NCBI RefSeq assembly: GCF_021130785.1
Contig: NC_060211.1
Coordinates: forward strand, 26,583,001 to 26,647,000
Origin: Homalodisca vitripennis
Lineage: Eukaryota > Arthropoda > Insecta > Hemiptera > Cicadellidae
Length of the DNA: 64,000 nucleotides
Reading direction: 5' to 3'
Shown here: one piece after another, positions 1 through 11,400 of the stretch
How the letters are laid out: each line of letters starts with the position of its first letter
Position numbering within the stretch: the first letter of the stretch is position 1
Notes under the pieces: generated by a model
What the model saw: only the letters and a program-made list of their open reading frames with translations
The model's database searches: none
Told to the model about the DNA's origin: nothing
Program-made: the position numbers and the translations under genes

Positions 1-1480
1 TTGCTAGAGAGCTGAAATTTACACATAATATCTTTAAAATCTATATTAAATGAATTATGTAGTGTTTGAATATATTCGGTGCATAAATGGGCACGTAGTA
101 ATAAAAAAACCAAAAGTTTAAACCTCTTCGTGGGACACCCGGTATTAAGTGAGAATTATTGACCAAGGACAACAAATTATTGCCTAAACACCCAGCCATC
201 GTATTGTTTCAGCCACGGAATGAGGTTTTCATAAGACAATTGGCGCTGGTATTGCAGAATTTAACGGGACATTTTTCATGAAAAAGACTGCTGACTGGTC
301 TGTCCCAATAAATGATAATGTGGTATTTATTACATTCGTTTGAAATTATTATACAATTTACACCATACGCTATGCACAAAAATGTCATTAAAATGAAGGA
401 TTAATTTATTAATTAAAGGAAAAATTTCATTCGATTAGATTCATATTTATTGTTGTATGCGAATGTCTTGTATTTGATTGTGTCCATAATTATAACACGA
501 ATATTTCAGAGAAAGAAATTCAGACTTTGTGTGTGTGATTTTTGTGTGAAAGTTACTATACGAATTCATTTTCATTAAATTGCTAAATTTATCCTGTAAA
601 ACCTATATATTCCTCGTCGATTTGATACGCTTAACGTAAAGTTAGTTTTTGGCAGAGCAAAACGCTGTTGTAAATAATTTGCGCACCAGTAAGTAGTAAA
701 CACAATTTATTATGCATCACTAAATACTGTTTTGAGAAGCATGCACAAGGATTTACAGTTAACAATAAATCTAACGTTATTGACTATAAAGACAGAGAAA
801 AAGGATAATGGATTGGCAGCAAAGCATCTTTTATAGCCCCGTTGTACCCCCAGGGATTTGTTTTGTTCCCTTGCTTTTAAGGAACCAATGCCTAAGGGGT
901 TTTCTATTGTAATCTTCACAGTGACTTAAAAGGAGTCTTCGTTGCAGTAATAAATTCCGTTTTTGTTTTCCTTTAAAAGTACCTTTTACATGCGTTGGTA
1001 GAAATTTAGCTCTGAATGTTTTGTTTTCATATTATCTATTTTATATAAGTATTACAGAGAGAGTAGATATTTATATAGAAACAAACTATATTTACAAGTT
1101 TTATGAATTCGATGTTTCGAGAGTGAGTTTCTAAGACGGTTACATCTAAATTTGTTAATCCGATCTGAAATAAGATTGAGATTCCATATAACTGTTGTGT
1201 ACATTTTAAAGAAGCATTTCTCAGTACCTTCTTATTGTTGTTTAACTACCATTGTTTATAAATTTGTATTTGTACGAATTTAGATTTAAAAGTGGCTGGG
1301 AAAGAAATTCTCTCGTAAAAAAGGATTCCTAAATGCTGTGACGTAACATTTACACCATAAATATTACAACTCCATGATTGGAAAAAACTGAAAATTAAAA
1401 TTTGATGTTTGAGTCCAAAAGATTGATATGAAGGTAGTCTTCCATTTAATACTTTAACCATTCCAATTAATTGATGCTGT
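1..1480. other. AT-rich DNA without a recognisable gene
   Basis: I see no open frame with coding character, RNA gene or repeat array here. The short open frames at 710-919 and 1246-1554 (minus) have low-complexity or random-looking composition and no splice-site context that would support them. Confidence 0.5.
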
Positions 1481-1483
1481 TTG

Positions 1484-1795
1484 TTTTTGACGCTGGAAGG
1501 GTTGTGAAGGAAACAGGATTTTCCGTTCAGTGATACAACAAAAATCAGTAACACTACGTTTCGAGAGCTGCAATCTGATCTCTTCTTCAGGATAAATAAC
1601 TAACCTAATCATACCAGAGCGTTGATTGATTTATTTATTTTAATCTACCTAGTTTGTAATTGTGTTATGTTAGTTATTTACCAGAAGGAGAGATCAGATT
1701 GCAGATCTCGAAACGTAGTGTTACCGTTTTTTTAGTCATTGAACGATGGCAAATATACGGAAAAAATCCTGATTCCTCCATAATTGACGATTTGC
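1484..1795. repeat. Foldback pair of CTGANGA-hairpin-GAAAC modules
   Basis: Two copies of one module face each other. The minus-strand copy (core 1558-1591) reads CTGAAGA, then GAGATC, loop, GCTCTC, then GAAACG. The plus-strand copy (1681-1720) has a decayed CTGANGA box (CAGAAGGA) but a perfect GAGATC/GATCTC stem followed by GAAACG. The flanks are also inverted: TTATTTACC outside each core, and ACGATGGCAAA with a CAGGAT/ATCCTG end beyond each GAAACG. A closely similar single copy lies at 12480-12660. The core order matches half of a hammerhead ribozyme (conserved box, stem II, GAAA), but I could not assign stems I and III, so catalytic ability is not claimed. Confidence 0.6.
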
Positions 1796-1948
1796 TGTTG
1801 TGCAGCACTTCCATAGTTGCTCACCATATAATTATCTTTTAAATGCACATCAATTATAGATTTACACTTTTGTTTACTGTCTAATTTTACCTGAAAATAT
1901 TGTATTCAGCTTTTAAAAAAACTCAAATTATTTTTTCTAATGAGATTT

Positions 1949-1979
1949 AAAAAAAAAAAAAAAAAAACAAACAAACAAA
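1949..1979. repeat. Poly(A) followed by CAAA microsatellite
   Basis: A run of about 19 A is followed by a few CAAA units. It could be the tail of an old retroposed sequence, but no body is recognisable upstream. Confidence 0.7.
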
Positions 1980-2111
1980 GCTCAGACGTCAGGACAAATT
2001 TATGGATGATGTTTTCTCAACTGAGAATCACAAACCAGCTCCACCTAAATACTCGTAGTTCATTTTACCTTGACACATGCGACATATTTCTTCGAATTTG
2101 TTTGTTTTCAG

Positions 2112-2209
2112 GAAACAAATGCTACTTGGAGTATAAAAGGATGGACAGCGCGACAGGAGACAAGGCCTGGGAGACAAACAAGGGCAGTTTCCCGCTCTGC
2201 CGCCATTAA
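2112..2209 (+). CDS. Candidate 3'-terminal coding exon of an unrecognised host gene
   Basis: A pyrimidine-rich tract ending in TTTGTTTTCAG (AG at 2110-2111) is a good splice acceptor. From there one frame runs to TAA at 2207-2209: it begins NKCYLEYKRMD and ends GSFPLCRH, about 32 residues, with a charged and Cys/aromatic composition quite unlike the AT-driven open frames around it. An AATAAA at about 2590 would give a 3' untranslated region of roughly 400 bases. The frame is open upstream to 1940, but that part is poly-lysine from an A-run, so I take the acceptor as the true 5' edge. I do not recognise the family. A competing reading is that TATAAAAG at 2132-2139 belongs to a promoter and the open frame is chance. 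Confidence 0.4.
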
Positions 2210-2620
2210 TCACGGGGACTTGAGGCGACAATCGCTCGCGGCTCCTTGTCTTGTCTCCTTGGCGTTACTCTGGGGACTTTCTTCGTTTCTTTCATTTACC
2301 GCAACACAATATAATCGCTTGGTACCGTTCCGTAACTGCAATCCTACCGTTCATTGCCAAGTCCATTAGGTCTTTGATACTATGAATTGAAACCAAGACA
2401 AAAACTAATGTATTGAATATTTACAATTTTATGAGGGACACAAATGAAATTTTCCACAGAGAAGAGGTCCATTTCAAAGACCAAATAGTACTAATTCTAA
2501 TAGAGCATCTTTTGATAAAAGTGTGCCTTGAAAGTGTTAATGTAGTATTTCAAGATAATTTTTTCAATACGATTATCGATCAGTCAGACAATAAAATAAT
2601 ATAAATGTATGTTTTGTGTT
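2210..2620 (+). other. Possible 3' UTR of the 2112-2209 exon
   Basis: GC-rich at first, then AT-rich, with an AATAAA polyadenylation hexamer at about 2590. A short inverted repeat (GGAGACAAGG near 2155, CTTGTCTCC near 2250) could form a stem spanning the end of the exon. This depends on the upstream exon being real. Confidence 0.25.
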
Positions 2621-2849
2621 CTAGTCAAAATACAGTACAATAATATTAATTAATTAGTAGTTAGTTCTCCTTCAACGCGCGCTGACTTCTTGTGTTGGTT
2701 TTATTAAATCGTATGGATCATGAAGATTCGCATCGTAAGTAGTAGGGAAAATTTATTTTAAACTGTCATCAACAAAAGCTAGAACAATAAAGTTTAGTTT
2801 AATAACTTCATTCCGTATTTGCAACTGGACCGTAATAATAATTATTTTA

Positions 2850-3240
2850 AATAATAACAGGATTTCAAACATTTGCCATTGTTATACTCGTATGATACAA
2901 AAGGTATAACACAATGTTCGAGGATTGGAATGTATCCTCTATGTCAGTGAGGGAATTATTAGTGCATATAAAAATAAAGAACAGAAAATAGAAAAGAAAT
3001 TAAAGAAAAGGGTTCAAAACTACTAAAAAGCTGCTTTGAAATCCAGTTCTGAGCAGTGACAACACCTGGACTGGACTCCAAGTAGATTTTGTAATATGTT
3101 TCTTTTATTCCCTTCTTTTCTTCTTTTTGTTCTTTACTTTTGTACCACTCCACCTGACGAAGACGTCAAATTACAATCCTCGAAACGTTTTGTTATACCT
3201 TTTGTAACGTATAACGATGGCAAATGTCCGAAATCCTGAT
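2850..3240. repeat. Foldback pair of CTGANGA-hairpin modules
   Basis: The plus copy has CTGACGA at 3154-3160, GAAAC at 3182-3186, then ATAACGATGGCAAA and a GAAATCCTG end near 3237. The minus copy mirrors it: GAACA near 2915-2919, a perfect GAGGAT/ATCCTC stem, a CTGAC box at 2943-2947, and a CAGGATTTC/GCCATTGTTAT flank at 2860-2895. The two arms are separated by about 200 bases of AT-rich DNA. Same architecture as the pair at 1484-1795 with different stem sequences, so the structure rather than the bases is conserved. Confidence 0.55.
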
Positions 3241-3293
3241 ATGCGTCAATCGTCAGTAACAAAGCTTAAACAAAGAATAATTATTTATTACAT

Positions 3294-3326
3294 ATATGAT
3301 ATATATATACACACACACACACACAC
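3294..3326. repeat. (TA)n(CA)n microsatellite
   Basis: An AT dinucleotide run passes directly into about ten AC repeats. Confidence 0.9.
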
Positions 3327-3579
3327 GTGCATACAAGTTTAAATTCTAAATTGTAAGTACAGAGTATTTAATTAGCTAAAATAAAGTGCTTCTGGAGATG
3401 TATTGGGGTTTCAACAATACCAACATTATACGTCAACATTGTCACGAATTTTCCCCATGATGTAAGATTGAAGTTAGCTATAGTCATAATGCTTTACGTG
3501 TGACCGCACAAACAAGACGGAGGAGAACCTTAAGCAATGAGAAATGTCAATGATTCGCTGGAAATTCAATCCCTGAGAC

Positions 3580-3604
3580 CAGAGAGAGAGAGAGAGAGAG
3601 AGAG
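3580..3604. repeat. (AG)n microsatellite
   Basis: About twelve AG units. It borders the GC-richer block at 3605-3860, so it could also act as a GAGA-type site. Confidence 0.9.
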
Positions 3605-3860
3605 TAAGCGACGTCCCTCTATGGACGCCGACACCTCCAAGATTGTCTTCGCGGCGAATTGACCAGTTAACTCGGTCGATGGAGCCGCCTCGCTTCCCGC
3701 TCAGTTCCCATTATCGGGATATCAACACTTCAATTTGGACACCTCGCGAGGTATAATTGGCCGGATTATAGGCGGAGATTGTCCTGTGATGAGCCGCACA
3801 TTATACTCTCTGTTCTCGGTCGCTGTTAGAGCGACTGCCTACGCGTATTAACAGATGATT
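3605..3860. promoter_or_regulatory. GC-richer island, possible cis-regulatory element
   Basis: This block stands out from its AT-rich surroundings by CpG content and high complexity. It holds homeodomain-type cores (TAATTGG, GGATTATA), repeated CGCGAGG/GCGGCG words and an adjoining GAGA run. All frames are interrupted, so I favour a conserved non-coding element over an exon. No target gene is visible. Confidence 0.25.
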
Positions 3861-4177
3861 GAGAACTTGGATAGGATGTCCCTGTTAGAAGTAACACCTT
3901 ATGGATGTACAATCTTACATTTTAATGCGCTTTGACACCTTTTTCATCAACACGGGAACTTCTGCTATTTTTAAAGAGAAGCTGATCCCCCTTTAAGTCC
4001 TTGTTCATAGATCTTTTTTATAGTTCATTAATATTTGCAATTCTTTTTTGGTTTGTTATAGTAGTTTTTAGTTATTTAGTTTTGTTTAATTATTATAGTA
4101 TGTATACTTAACAAATTCGCTTCATACAATGGCTGAGCGTTAGCGAAGCCTGTTATTCGAGGAGCTAGAGAAATTAC

Positions 4178-4404
4178 TTTTTTTTTAAGGAGAGGCCAAT
4201 CTCTTCCTTTAAGCCTTATTTTGTCCGTCCTCATGGGCCACTGACCTGTGTGAGGATCTTATCAAACAGAATAAGGGGAAGAGTCGATACAGTACAAGGT
4301 CGATGGTACTGATAAAAAGTGTAAATGTCACATACAGGAATTGAACCTGCGCTATTTATAACTCAAAGTCTAACGTTTTTGACTGCTCGGCCATCGGCAC
4401 TCCC
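4178..4404 (-). mobile_element. tRNA-derived SINE
   Basis: Read on the minus strand, the element opens with a leucine/serine-like tRNA head: GTGCCGATGGCCGAGC (A box) at the right edge and GCAGGTTCAATTCCTG (B box) about 50 bases later. A body follows containing GATAAGATCCTC and GGCCCATGAGGACGG, and an A-run at 4178-4188 forms the 3' tail. Two other copies with the same order lie at 48284-48498 and 48610-48802. It would be transcribed by RNA polymerase III and moved by a LINE reverse transcriptase not present in the window. Confidence 0.8.
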
Positions 4405-5940
4405 AAAGTATGGACTGAATGTATGGCAATCTCTCGATCTAGATAATGCAGTAGGATTAAATTTATGGATTGACATATTTGTAACGTTTAGAGCATAAAT
4501 TATGTCAGTAGGAACTGATCATTTTTAATTGTTGAGAAAATAAATATTTAAAAATCATTTTTATTTGCCTTCACTGTTATTGATTCAGAACATGAAAAGT
4601 GTATTCGACGTATGGGACATTAGAGTGAACACTATGATTGGGATATATTTATTTGTTCAACGTTACGCATTGTATAACTCTAAAGAAATTTAAATCTAAC
4701 CCGTCGGATGAAAATTTAGTAATAGGAACCCTCTATTAAATAAAAATAAAGCGAAAAATTAGCTAATTTGAAGCAAAGATAAGGGTATAAAGTCGCCTCT
4801 TCCAGTCAGCTCATATAGATTGCGAGATATTATTTTGGTTTATTCGTTATTCATTTCGAAGTCCTATCACATAAATATGATTCAGATTTCGAATGCCGAT
4901 TCCCGTATGATGAAATGGCCCTACAATTATATAGCATCCAATAAAACTGGTTGTGGACAACCCCCTCCCCCTCAATCAAGAGTGAGCAACCTGTTCCGTT
5001 ACTGCCCAGTACAAGTCTAAATTAGCATAATGTAGAAATTAACACTAAACATGTATCGTTTATCTTAACGTCAATCTGTTAAATCAGTGGGCCTATAATT
5101 TTATCCAGATTTGGTTGCTTAGTTAACCGTGAGGTCTGCTGCATAAAGCACTTTTTGTTTCTCTTTGCCTTAAGAAGACAGGGAATTTCTTTTCAATCAA
5201 TTACTTGTGCCCAATCTGGCATTTGTACCTTATTAATGTGTTTTGTTCAGGGTATAGTTGAAAAAAAAACTAAATAGATTAATGTAAAGAGTTTTTTAAA
5301 AGTTGTTATTCATGCAAAATCAATCTTTAATGCATTTACACTTTTTTTAATCTTTTTAATAAATAATTTAACTAGTGGGAGTGGAGAAATCCTATTCTAA
5401 AGGTATATTTTGTAATAACGTATAAATTGAATAAATCTTCAAATAGATTTCAAAATAACAGATATTGAAAAATCGCGCTTGGTATAAATTCATAAGTAAT
5501 ATTAAATAATGTTTAATTAAATTAATAGTTAGTTACTTATTTTTAAATCCGACAAATAGTATTTGTTTTATGATTAAAAAAGCACTATAATCTCGCAGTA
5601 ACTGTACTACAGTGTTACTTTCAATTAGGCATTGCAACGAAACATGTTTTTATCTTAGAGCTAAATCAGAGACAAGTGGAACTGACTCAAAAACTTGTTT
5701 TACAGGCTGTCAATTAAGCCTCAGGACAGCTTGATATTATTTTAATCGTTACAAATAGAGCTAAAAAAACTCTACACTTTTTTAGTAGACATGACAAACT
5801 ATATTAACATATATTCAGTGGAATATAAAGTTTTGTAGCTCTATTTATAGGGTTAAACTAATATAGGGCCGTCCCGGGACTTAACAGACACCCTGTGTAT
5901 TGTAATGCGAGTACAAAACCTTACATAATTTTTTCTAAGG
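4405..5940. other. AT-rich DNA without a recognisable gene
   Basis: No coding, RNA or repeat feature is convincing. The open frame at 4820-5020 ends in a proline run made by a C-rich patch and has no supporting context. Confidence 0.5.
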
Positions 5941-5942
5941 TG

Positions 5943-5985
5943 TCACCTGACGATGGCATCTTAGATATCGAAAGGTCTTGTGTGG
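5943..5985 (+). repeat. Single CTGACGA...GAAAGG module
   Basis: CTGACGA at 5947-5953 and GAAAGG from 5970 keep the spacing seen in the other copies. The intervening stem is weak (GAT...ATC only), so this copy is decayed. Confidence 0.45.
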
Positions 5986-6141
5986 GAAAATTAAAATTAT
6001 TGGACAATTATTAGTTTTATTTTTATAGAAAATAATAGATAATAGTATTTCCAATAAGAAGAGCTCCTCCTTCAATTAAATAAATATAGAAACAATAAAA
6101 TGTAGCATTCCTAAATTTAAGTGTAGGTATTACTTAGCTAT

Positions 6142-6507
6142 TCAGAAACATCCAGTTTTTATTCCGCGCTGATGGAAATCCGTAAGACATGATATACATG
6201 AGCACTGTATATAAGGTAGTGAGTTTTGTACGTCATAAAAGGGATATTGATATGCAAGGGAGACGTAGGTCTTGTGTACGCAGTTGCCACACGCCTCGCA
6301 GCGGACACTGCCGCTGTAATAGCCTCGGTCCCGCATATTGATGGTCGACTTACGGTCTACCTCGTGCCTCTTATTGTTGAGGGCTTTCGAACAATTCCAT
6401 AGTAAAAGTTTGTCACGTAACCAAACAATTAATTTTCTTTTGTTTCCTGAAAACGTAATATTTTGTGTACTACGTTGTATTAGAGAATGTAACGAACACA
6501 GATTCAT
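6142..6507 (-). other. Open frame with a Cys/His cluster, doubtful
   Basis: A 121-codon frame whose middle, around 6246-6330, is GC-rich and encodes RCEACGNCVHKTY. The C-x2-C-x4-H spacing recalls the second half of a C1 (phorbol-ester) zinc domain, but the expected next Cys is Tyr and the rest of the domain is absent. A GTAAGT at about 6346-6351 and a TTACAG at about 6317-6322 could be splice signals. It may be a decayed exon or chance. Confidence 0.2.
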
Positions 6508-6867
6508 TTCAATTCGTAGTTGGGTTCTTCCAGTGTTCTAAAGAAAAAATCGTTGTGTGGTGAGATAAAGAAGTATATGCAGTTTGTGGAAACGTGTTGG
6601 TTTACTCTCACCATACCTTTCTCTGATCAATATTTTCTTATGCAACACCAGTCTGTGCACCTTAGATGTTGCAGGCAATCATCGGCCTGAAAGCCCACAT
6701 CCTTGTGTTGTACTGTCATCTACAACACCCGGTTGTGGTGTCGGAATCCACCACGACCTTTTGTTCACAGCATTGAGCACTCTACGATAAAAACTCACTA
6801 TTCTAAGGATGACTATGTTAGCACAGAGAACATATCTTTGGGCCAAGCAAGTATTAAACTAACTATG

Positions 6868-8455
6868 CGCTCTCACCACCTATGCAGCTGTTTACTAGCA
6901 CCTTCTATCTGGACAGGATGTTGGGCATGTCAAATCATGGCTGTGTTCTCTAACCATCCTACTGGACAGGATGTTGGGCATGACAAATCATAACTGTGTT
7001 CTCTCACCATCCTACTGGACAGGATGTTGGGCATGTCAAATCATAGCTGTGTTCTCTCACCATCCATCTGGGCAGGATATTGAGCATGACAAATCATAAC
7101 TGTGTTCTCTCACCATCCTACTGGACAGGATGTTGGGCATGTCAAAGCATAACTGTGTTCACTCACCGTCTATTTGGGCAAGAGGTTGACCATTACAAAT
7201 CATAACTGTGTTCTCTCACCATCCTACTGGACAGGATGTTGAGCATGTCAAAGCATAACTGTGTTCTCTCACAATCCATCTGGACAGGATGTTGGGCATG
7301 ACAAATCATAACTGTGTTCACTCACCGTCTATTTGGGCAAGAGGTTGAGCATGACAAATCATAACTGTGTTCTCTCACCATCCTACTGGACAGTATGTTG
7401 AGCATGTCAAAGCATAACTGTGTTCTTTCACCATCCTACTGGACAGGATGTTGAGCATGTCAAATCATAACTGTGTTCTCTCACCATCCTACTGGACAGG
7501 ATGTTGGGCATGACAAATCATAACTGTGTTCTCTCACCGTCTATTTGGGCAAGAGGTTGAGCATGACAAATCATAACTGTGTTCTCTCACCATCCTACTG
7601 GACAGGATGTTGAGCATGTCAAAGCATAACTGTGTTCTCTCACAATCCATCTGGACAGGATGTTGGGCATGACAAATCATAACTGTGTTCTCTCACAATC
7701 CATCTGGACAGGATGTTGGGCATGACAAATCATAACTGTGTTCTCTCACCATCCATCTGGACAGGATGTTGGACATGTTAAATCATAACTGTGTTCTATC
7801 ACAATCCATCTGGACAGGATGTTGGGCATGTCAAATCATAGCTGTGTTCTCTCACCATCCATCTGGGCAGGATGTTGAGCATGACAAATCATAACTGTGT
7901 TCTCTCACCATCCTACTGGACAGGATGTTGGGCATGTCAAAGCATAACTGTGTTCACTCACCGTCTATTTGGGCAAGAGGTTGAGCATGACAAATCATAA
8001 CTGTGTTCTCTCACCATCCTACTGGACAGGATGTTGAGCATGTCAAAGCATAACTGTGTTCTCTCACAATCCATCTGGACAGGATGTTGGGCATGTCAAA
8101 TCATAACTATGTTATCTCACCATCCTACCGGACAGGATGTTGGGCATGTCAAATCATAACTGAGTTCTCTCACCATCCATCTGGACAGGATGTTGGGCAT
8201 GTCAAATCGTAACTGTGTTCTCTCACCATCCATCTGGACAGAAAGTTGGGCATGTGATATCATAACTGTGTTATCTCACAATCCATCTGGGCAGGATGTT
8301 GGGTATGCCGATATATAACTAATTTCTCTCACCGTCTGTCTTTGCAGGAGATTGGGCATGTGATAGCATAACTATATTGTCTCGCCGTCTATTTGGGCAA
8401 GAGGTTGGGCATGTCAGAACACATCTGTGTACTCTCACTGTTTATCTGGGTGGAC
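6868..8455. repeat. 53-bp minisatellite, about 30 copies
   Basis: The unit contains GGACAGGATGTTGGGCATG, then CAAATCATAACTGTGTTCTC, and returns every 53 bases. At least three unit types recur: one with CATCCTACTGG, one with AATCCATCTGG, and one with CGTCTATTTGGGCAAGAGG. They appear in partly repeated order, which points to amplification of multi-unit blocks. The first and last copies are more diverged, as expected of array edges. Open frames inside the array (6703-6993, 8393-8593) come from its periodicity. Confidence 0.95.
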
Positions 8456-8459
8456 CGTT

Positions 8460-11400
8460 GTGTCTATCACAACATAAGTGTATATGTGGGTAGGAGGGAG
8501 GGTCGGATAATGTGGAACTATATAGGTTATATACATATACTATGTGCCCCTCCAATCTGTTGTACGGCCATTGAGGAATTGACTGCTTTGTAAAAATTTG
8601 CTATGCACCTTTTTTTCCCTTTCCTAGCTATAATGGAGTGGATTTTACTATTAATTAAGAGTTCGAAATGCTGGCATACCTACGTACCTATCTTGTAAAG
8701 AATATGTATGTATGTAGTAGTGTATTGAATAAATGAGGTTAAGCCTTTTTAAATCCTAAAATCGATTGTTTCTTAGCAAATGTTGTTAATTAAAAATATT
8801 TAGTAACCAGAGACAATAGACGGAGTTCGTTACTACGAAGCAAAATTGCGATAGTCTCGTCCAAAGAGGTAACTATTTAGTAACGGTACACCAGTATGTA
8901 CAACGGTACAATTCCGCGACTATGCCAATAGAGTCCGCTCAGCAATTTGGCCACGCTGAATAGTATTCATGCCTTCATCTTATGTAAATTTAATGTATCC
9001 TAGGGAGCTTTCATGTCACGTTTCATATGGCATCCAATAATTTAACTACAAATGTAAACTATTTGGGTTGTACTATCAGGAATTTCTATGCAGACTTAAA
9101 TCATATACTGATATTTTGGTAACGTATCCCGCAATATAACAGTTCTGTAAATTGGAGGTTTTACCCAAGGTAGCGCAACAGGAATGAGGAAACTGTGGTG
9201 TGACGTAGTTTCTAAGTTTATACACGATGACTTGCACCTTGCCAACGATGCGGATCTGGTAGAAGGATTATGTCCACAAATTATGCAATGTACTTGGTGA
9301 TGCAATCTAAAACTTCGTCAATTTAGAGTGGACGTAGTAAAGAGAATTCTTTTCTGATGCAAATTATGAAATGGATAAGAAATCATAAATTGTTCATTTC
9401 CTACAATACTCAATCGTAAAGACATGATTGATTATTGCATTGATATGATTGCTTTGCATACCTTTATCAATTTTACCTTCCCTTTCCCATCTACTTACTA
9501 TCTTGCTGTGCAACAACTATGACGGTACTTCCCTTGATCGTATAGCCTTCCATCCTGGTTTTTCATTCCAACACATAATCCCGTGAGTTTTCTCCAACTC
9601 CAATACTTTATACAATTGTCTTTACACCTTTTAATAGTAAATAGGTTTAGAATATCGTGTACAGTGTGATTAATAAAGTACTTATGTGTGTTCACAGGTA
9701 ATAAGAACAGCTTGTATACAGTAGAAGATAGATTGATGGTTGTCCTATCGGTGAGTAGCCATTATTTGCTTGCTCAAGGTCAACCCTCGTGAGTTCAGTG
9801 CCATTTAATGCAATTTTTTTAAAGGTGAACCATAACAAATAGCTCAAATATCTTTGCCACTTATTTTTACGAGGAAATTTAATTTCTTATTGAATAAACC
9901 ATAAAAGGAAACACAACAAAAAAAGTTATTTTTATTGATATTTTATTTGTTTAACTAAGCCAGATTTAAACTCAATTATATAAGAATTATTATGTCTCAA
10001 TTCATATTACGAGACAGAGGAAGTGGACGCAGCTATAAATGCTACCAAATCTTTTTCAGACGTTTATTTAAAAATCAACCGATGTATTTTAAAGTTGTTA
10101 AAAATTTAGTTACCAATGCGTAAGAAATCTGCCATCTCTTAATCCGAATAAAGTAACAGAAAACGCATTGCGGTCCAAAATAACTGGAAAGAACCTTTGT
10201 ATTGAAAAGCTTTGAAGCGGAACATTTCACAAAACAAGAAATGGCGCTCACTTTCCATTAATCAACAGTGGTGGGGACAATCAAAAAGGGTGCGCCATTA
10301 TACCCGGTTCCGTTTCTTGTGCGCTTTTTATATTAAAAGGAGTCAAGCCCCCTTTCTGCATACAAAACACCTTATTATTGAATAATTAATCAATTTTAAT
10401 TACCTTCTTCTGTCTGGAAAGTGACAGTTTTCGAGGAAAAACTCTCTATTTTAAGCAGGAAATTGGAGTAAAAAAACATTTTAAAAATAAAAAAAAACAT
10501 TCTATACAGGATAGTACGTAACGTAACGTCAATTTAATACGTGTTTACTTTCATATATGTGCCGTAAATTAGTGTTCTTGAACTAGATGTTTATGACCTT
10601 GCTTAAAAAATGTATTTGATAGTATAATTTGCTATGATACATTTCTATTCTATTCTGAACTATAAAGTTCATTTACTATTTTAAATATGAGAGACAGCCC
10701 TTATAATTTTGGTAATAACAAGAAAACTCTTTAAAAAAAATATAATACAATTCTAATCAGCTGTTTGCGTCATGCACCTGCGTAAAGGGCAGGCAGTTTG
10801 TCATTGTCCCAACCTATAAGTACAGGTTGACGCCATTAAGGGACTCGTGTCCAGCTGTCTGAGTAATAAATAAGACCCCAAGCCACCCTGCATAGAAACG
10901 ACAATATTTGAATGTCGTAAATCCAGATATTCTTGCTCATACGCCTCCATCATTCAGACCATTGTCATGCTTTTATTTGGCTTTATAATGTTAAGAAAAT
11001 AATGTCAATGGTAATGTAAAGATGGTGACTGCATACTGGAACTTATCGTAAAACAGTGATCGTTGTATTTTCGAATTTTGCTTTTTTCATAATTTTCTTT
11101 TTAAGAAAACTCAACCTCAATGAATGTAGAAGAAATTTTATATTTGCATTGAAAATCTATTTGAAAACAATTCGCAGACAAATGCATTCTATTCAAACTA
11201 ATGCAACGTAGGCTCATCCACAGAATAGTGCAGTAGATACACATATAAAAAGAGGTTTACAAACGTCCATATTTACCCTAGATTATGTCAGCAAAAGCAA
11301 GGTATCTAAGCCACGTGAAAACCCCCTGTTTTCCGTAAAAGTCAATGGAGTTTTATATGGAGTTTTGTGTTTTCTCGTAGATATCCCCATTCACGGCAAG

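Noticed and set aside
4370..4404. Genuine tRNA gene at the SINE head
   Set aside because: The acceptor stem does not close, the B box runs into a SINE body, and related copies have the same body and A-tail.
6703..8593. Open frames across the 53-bp satellite
   Set aside because: They follow from the repeat period lacking stops in one frame; the peptide is only the satellite translated.
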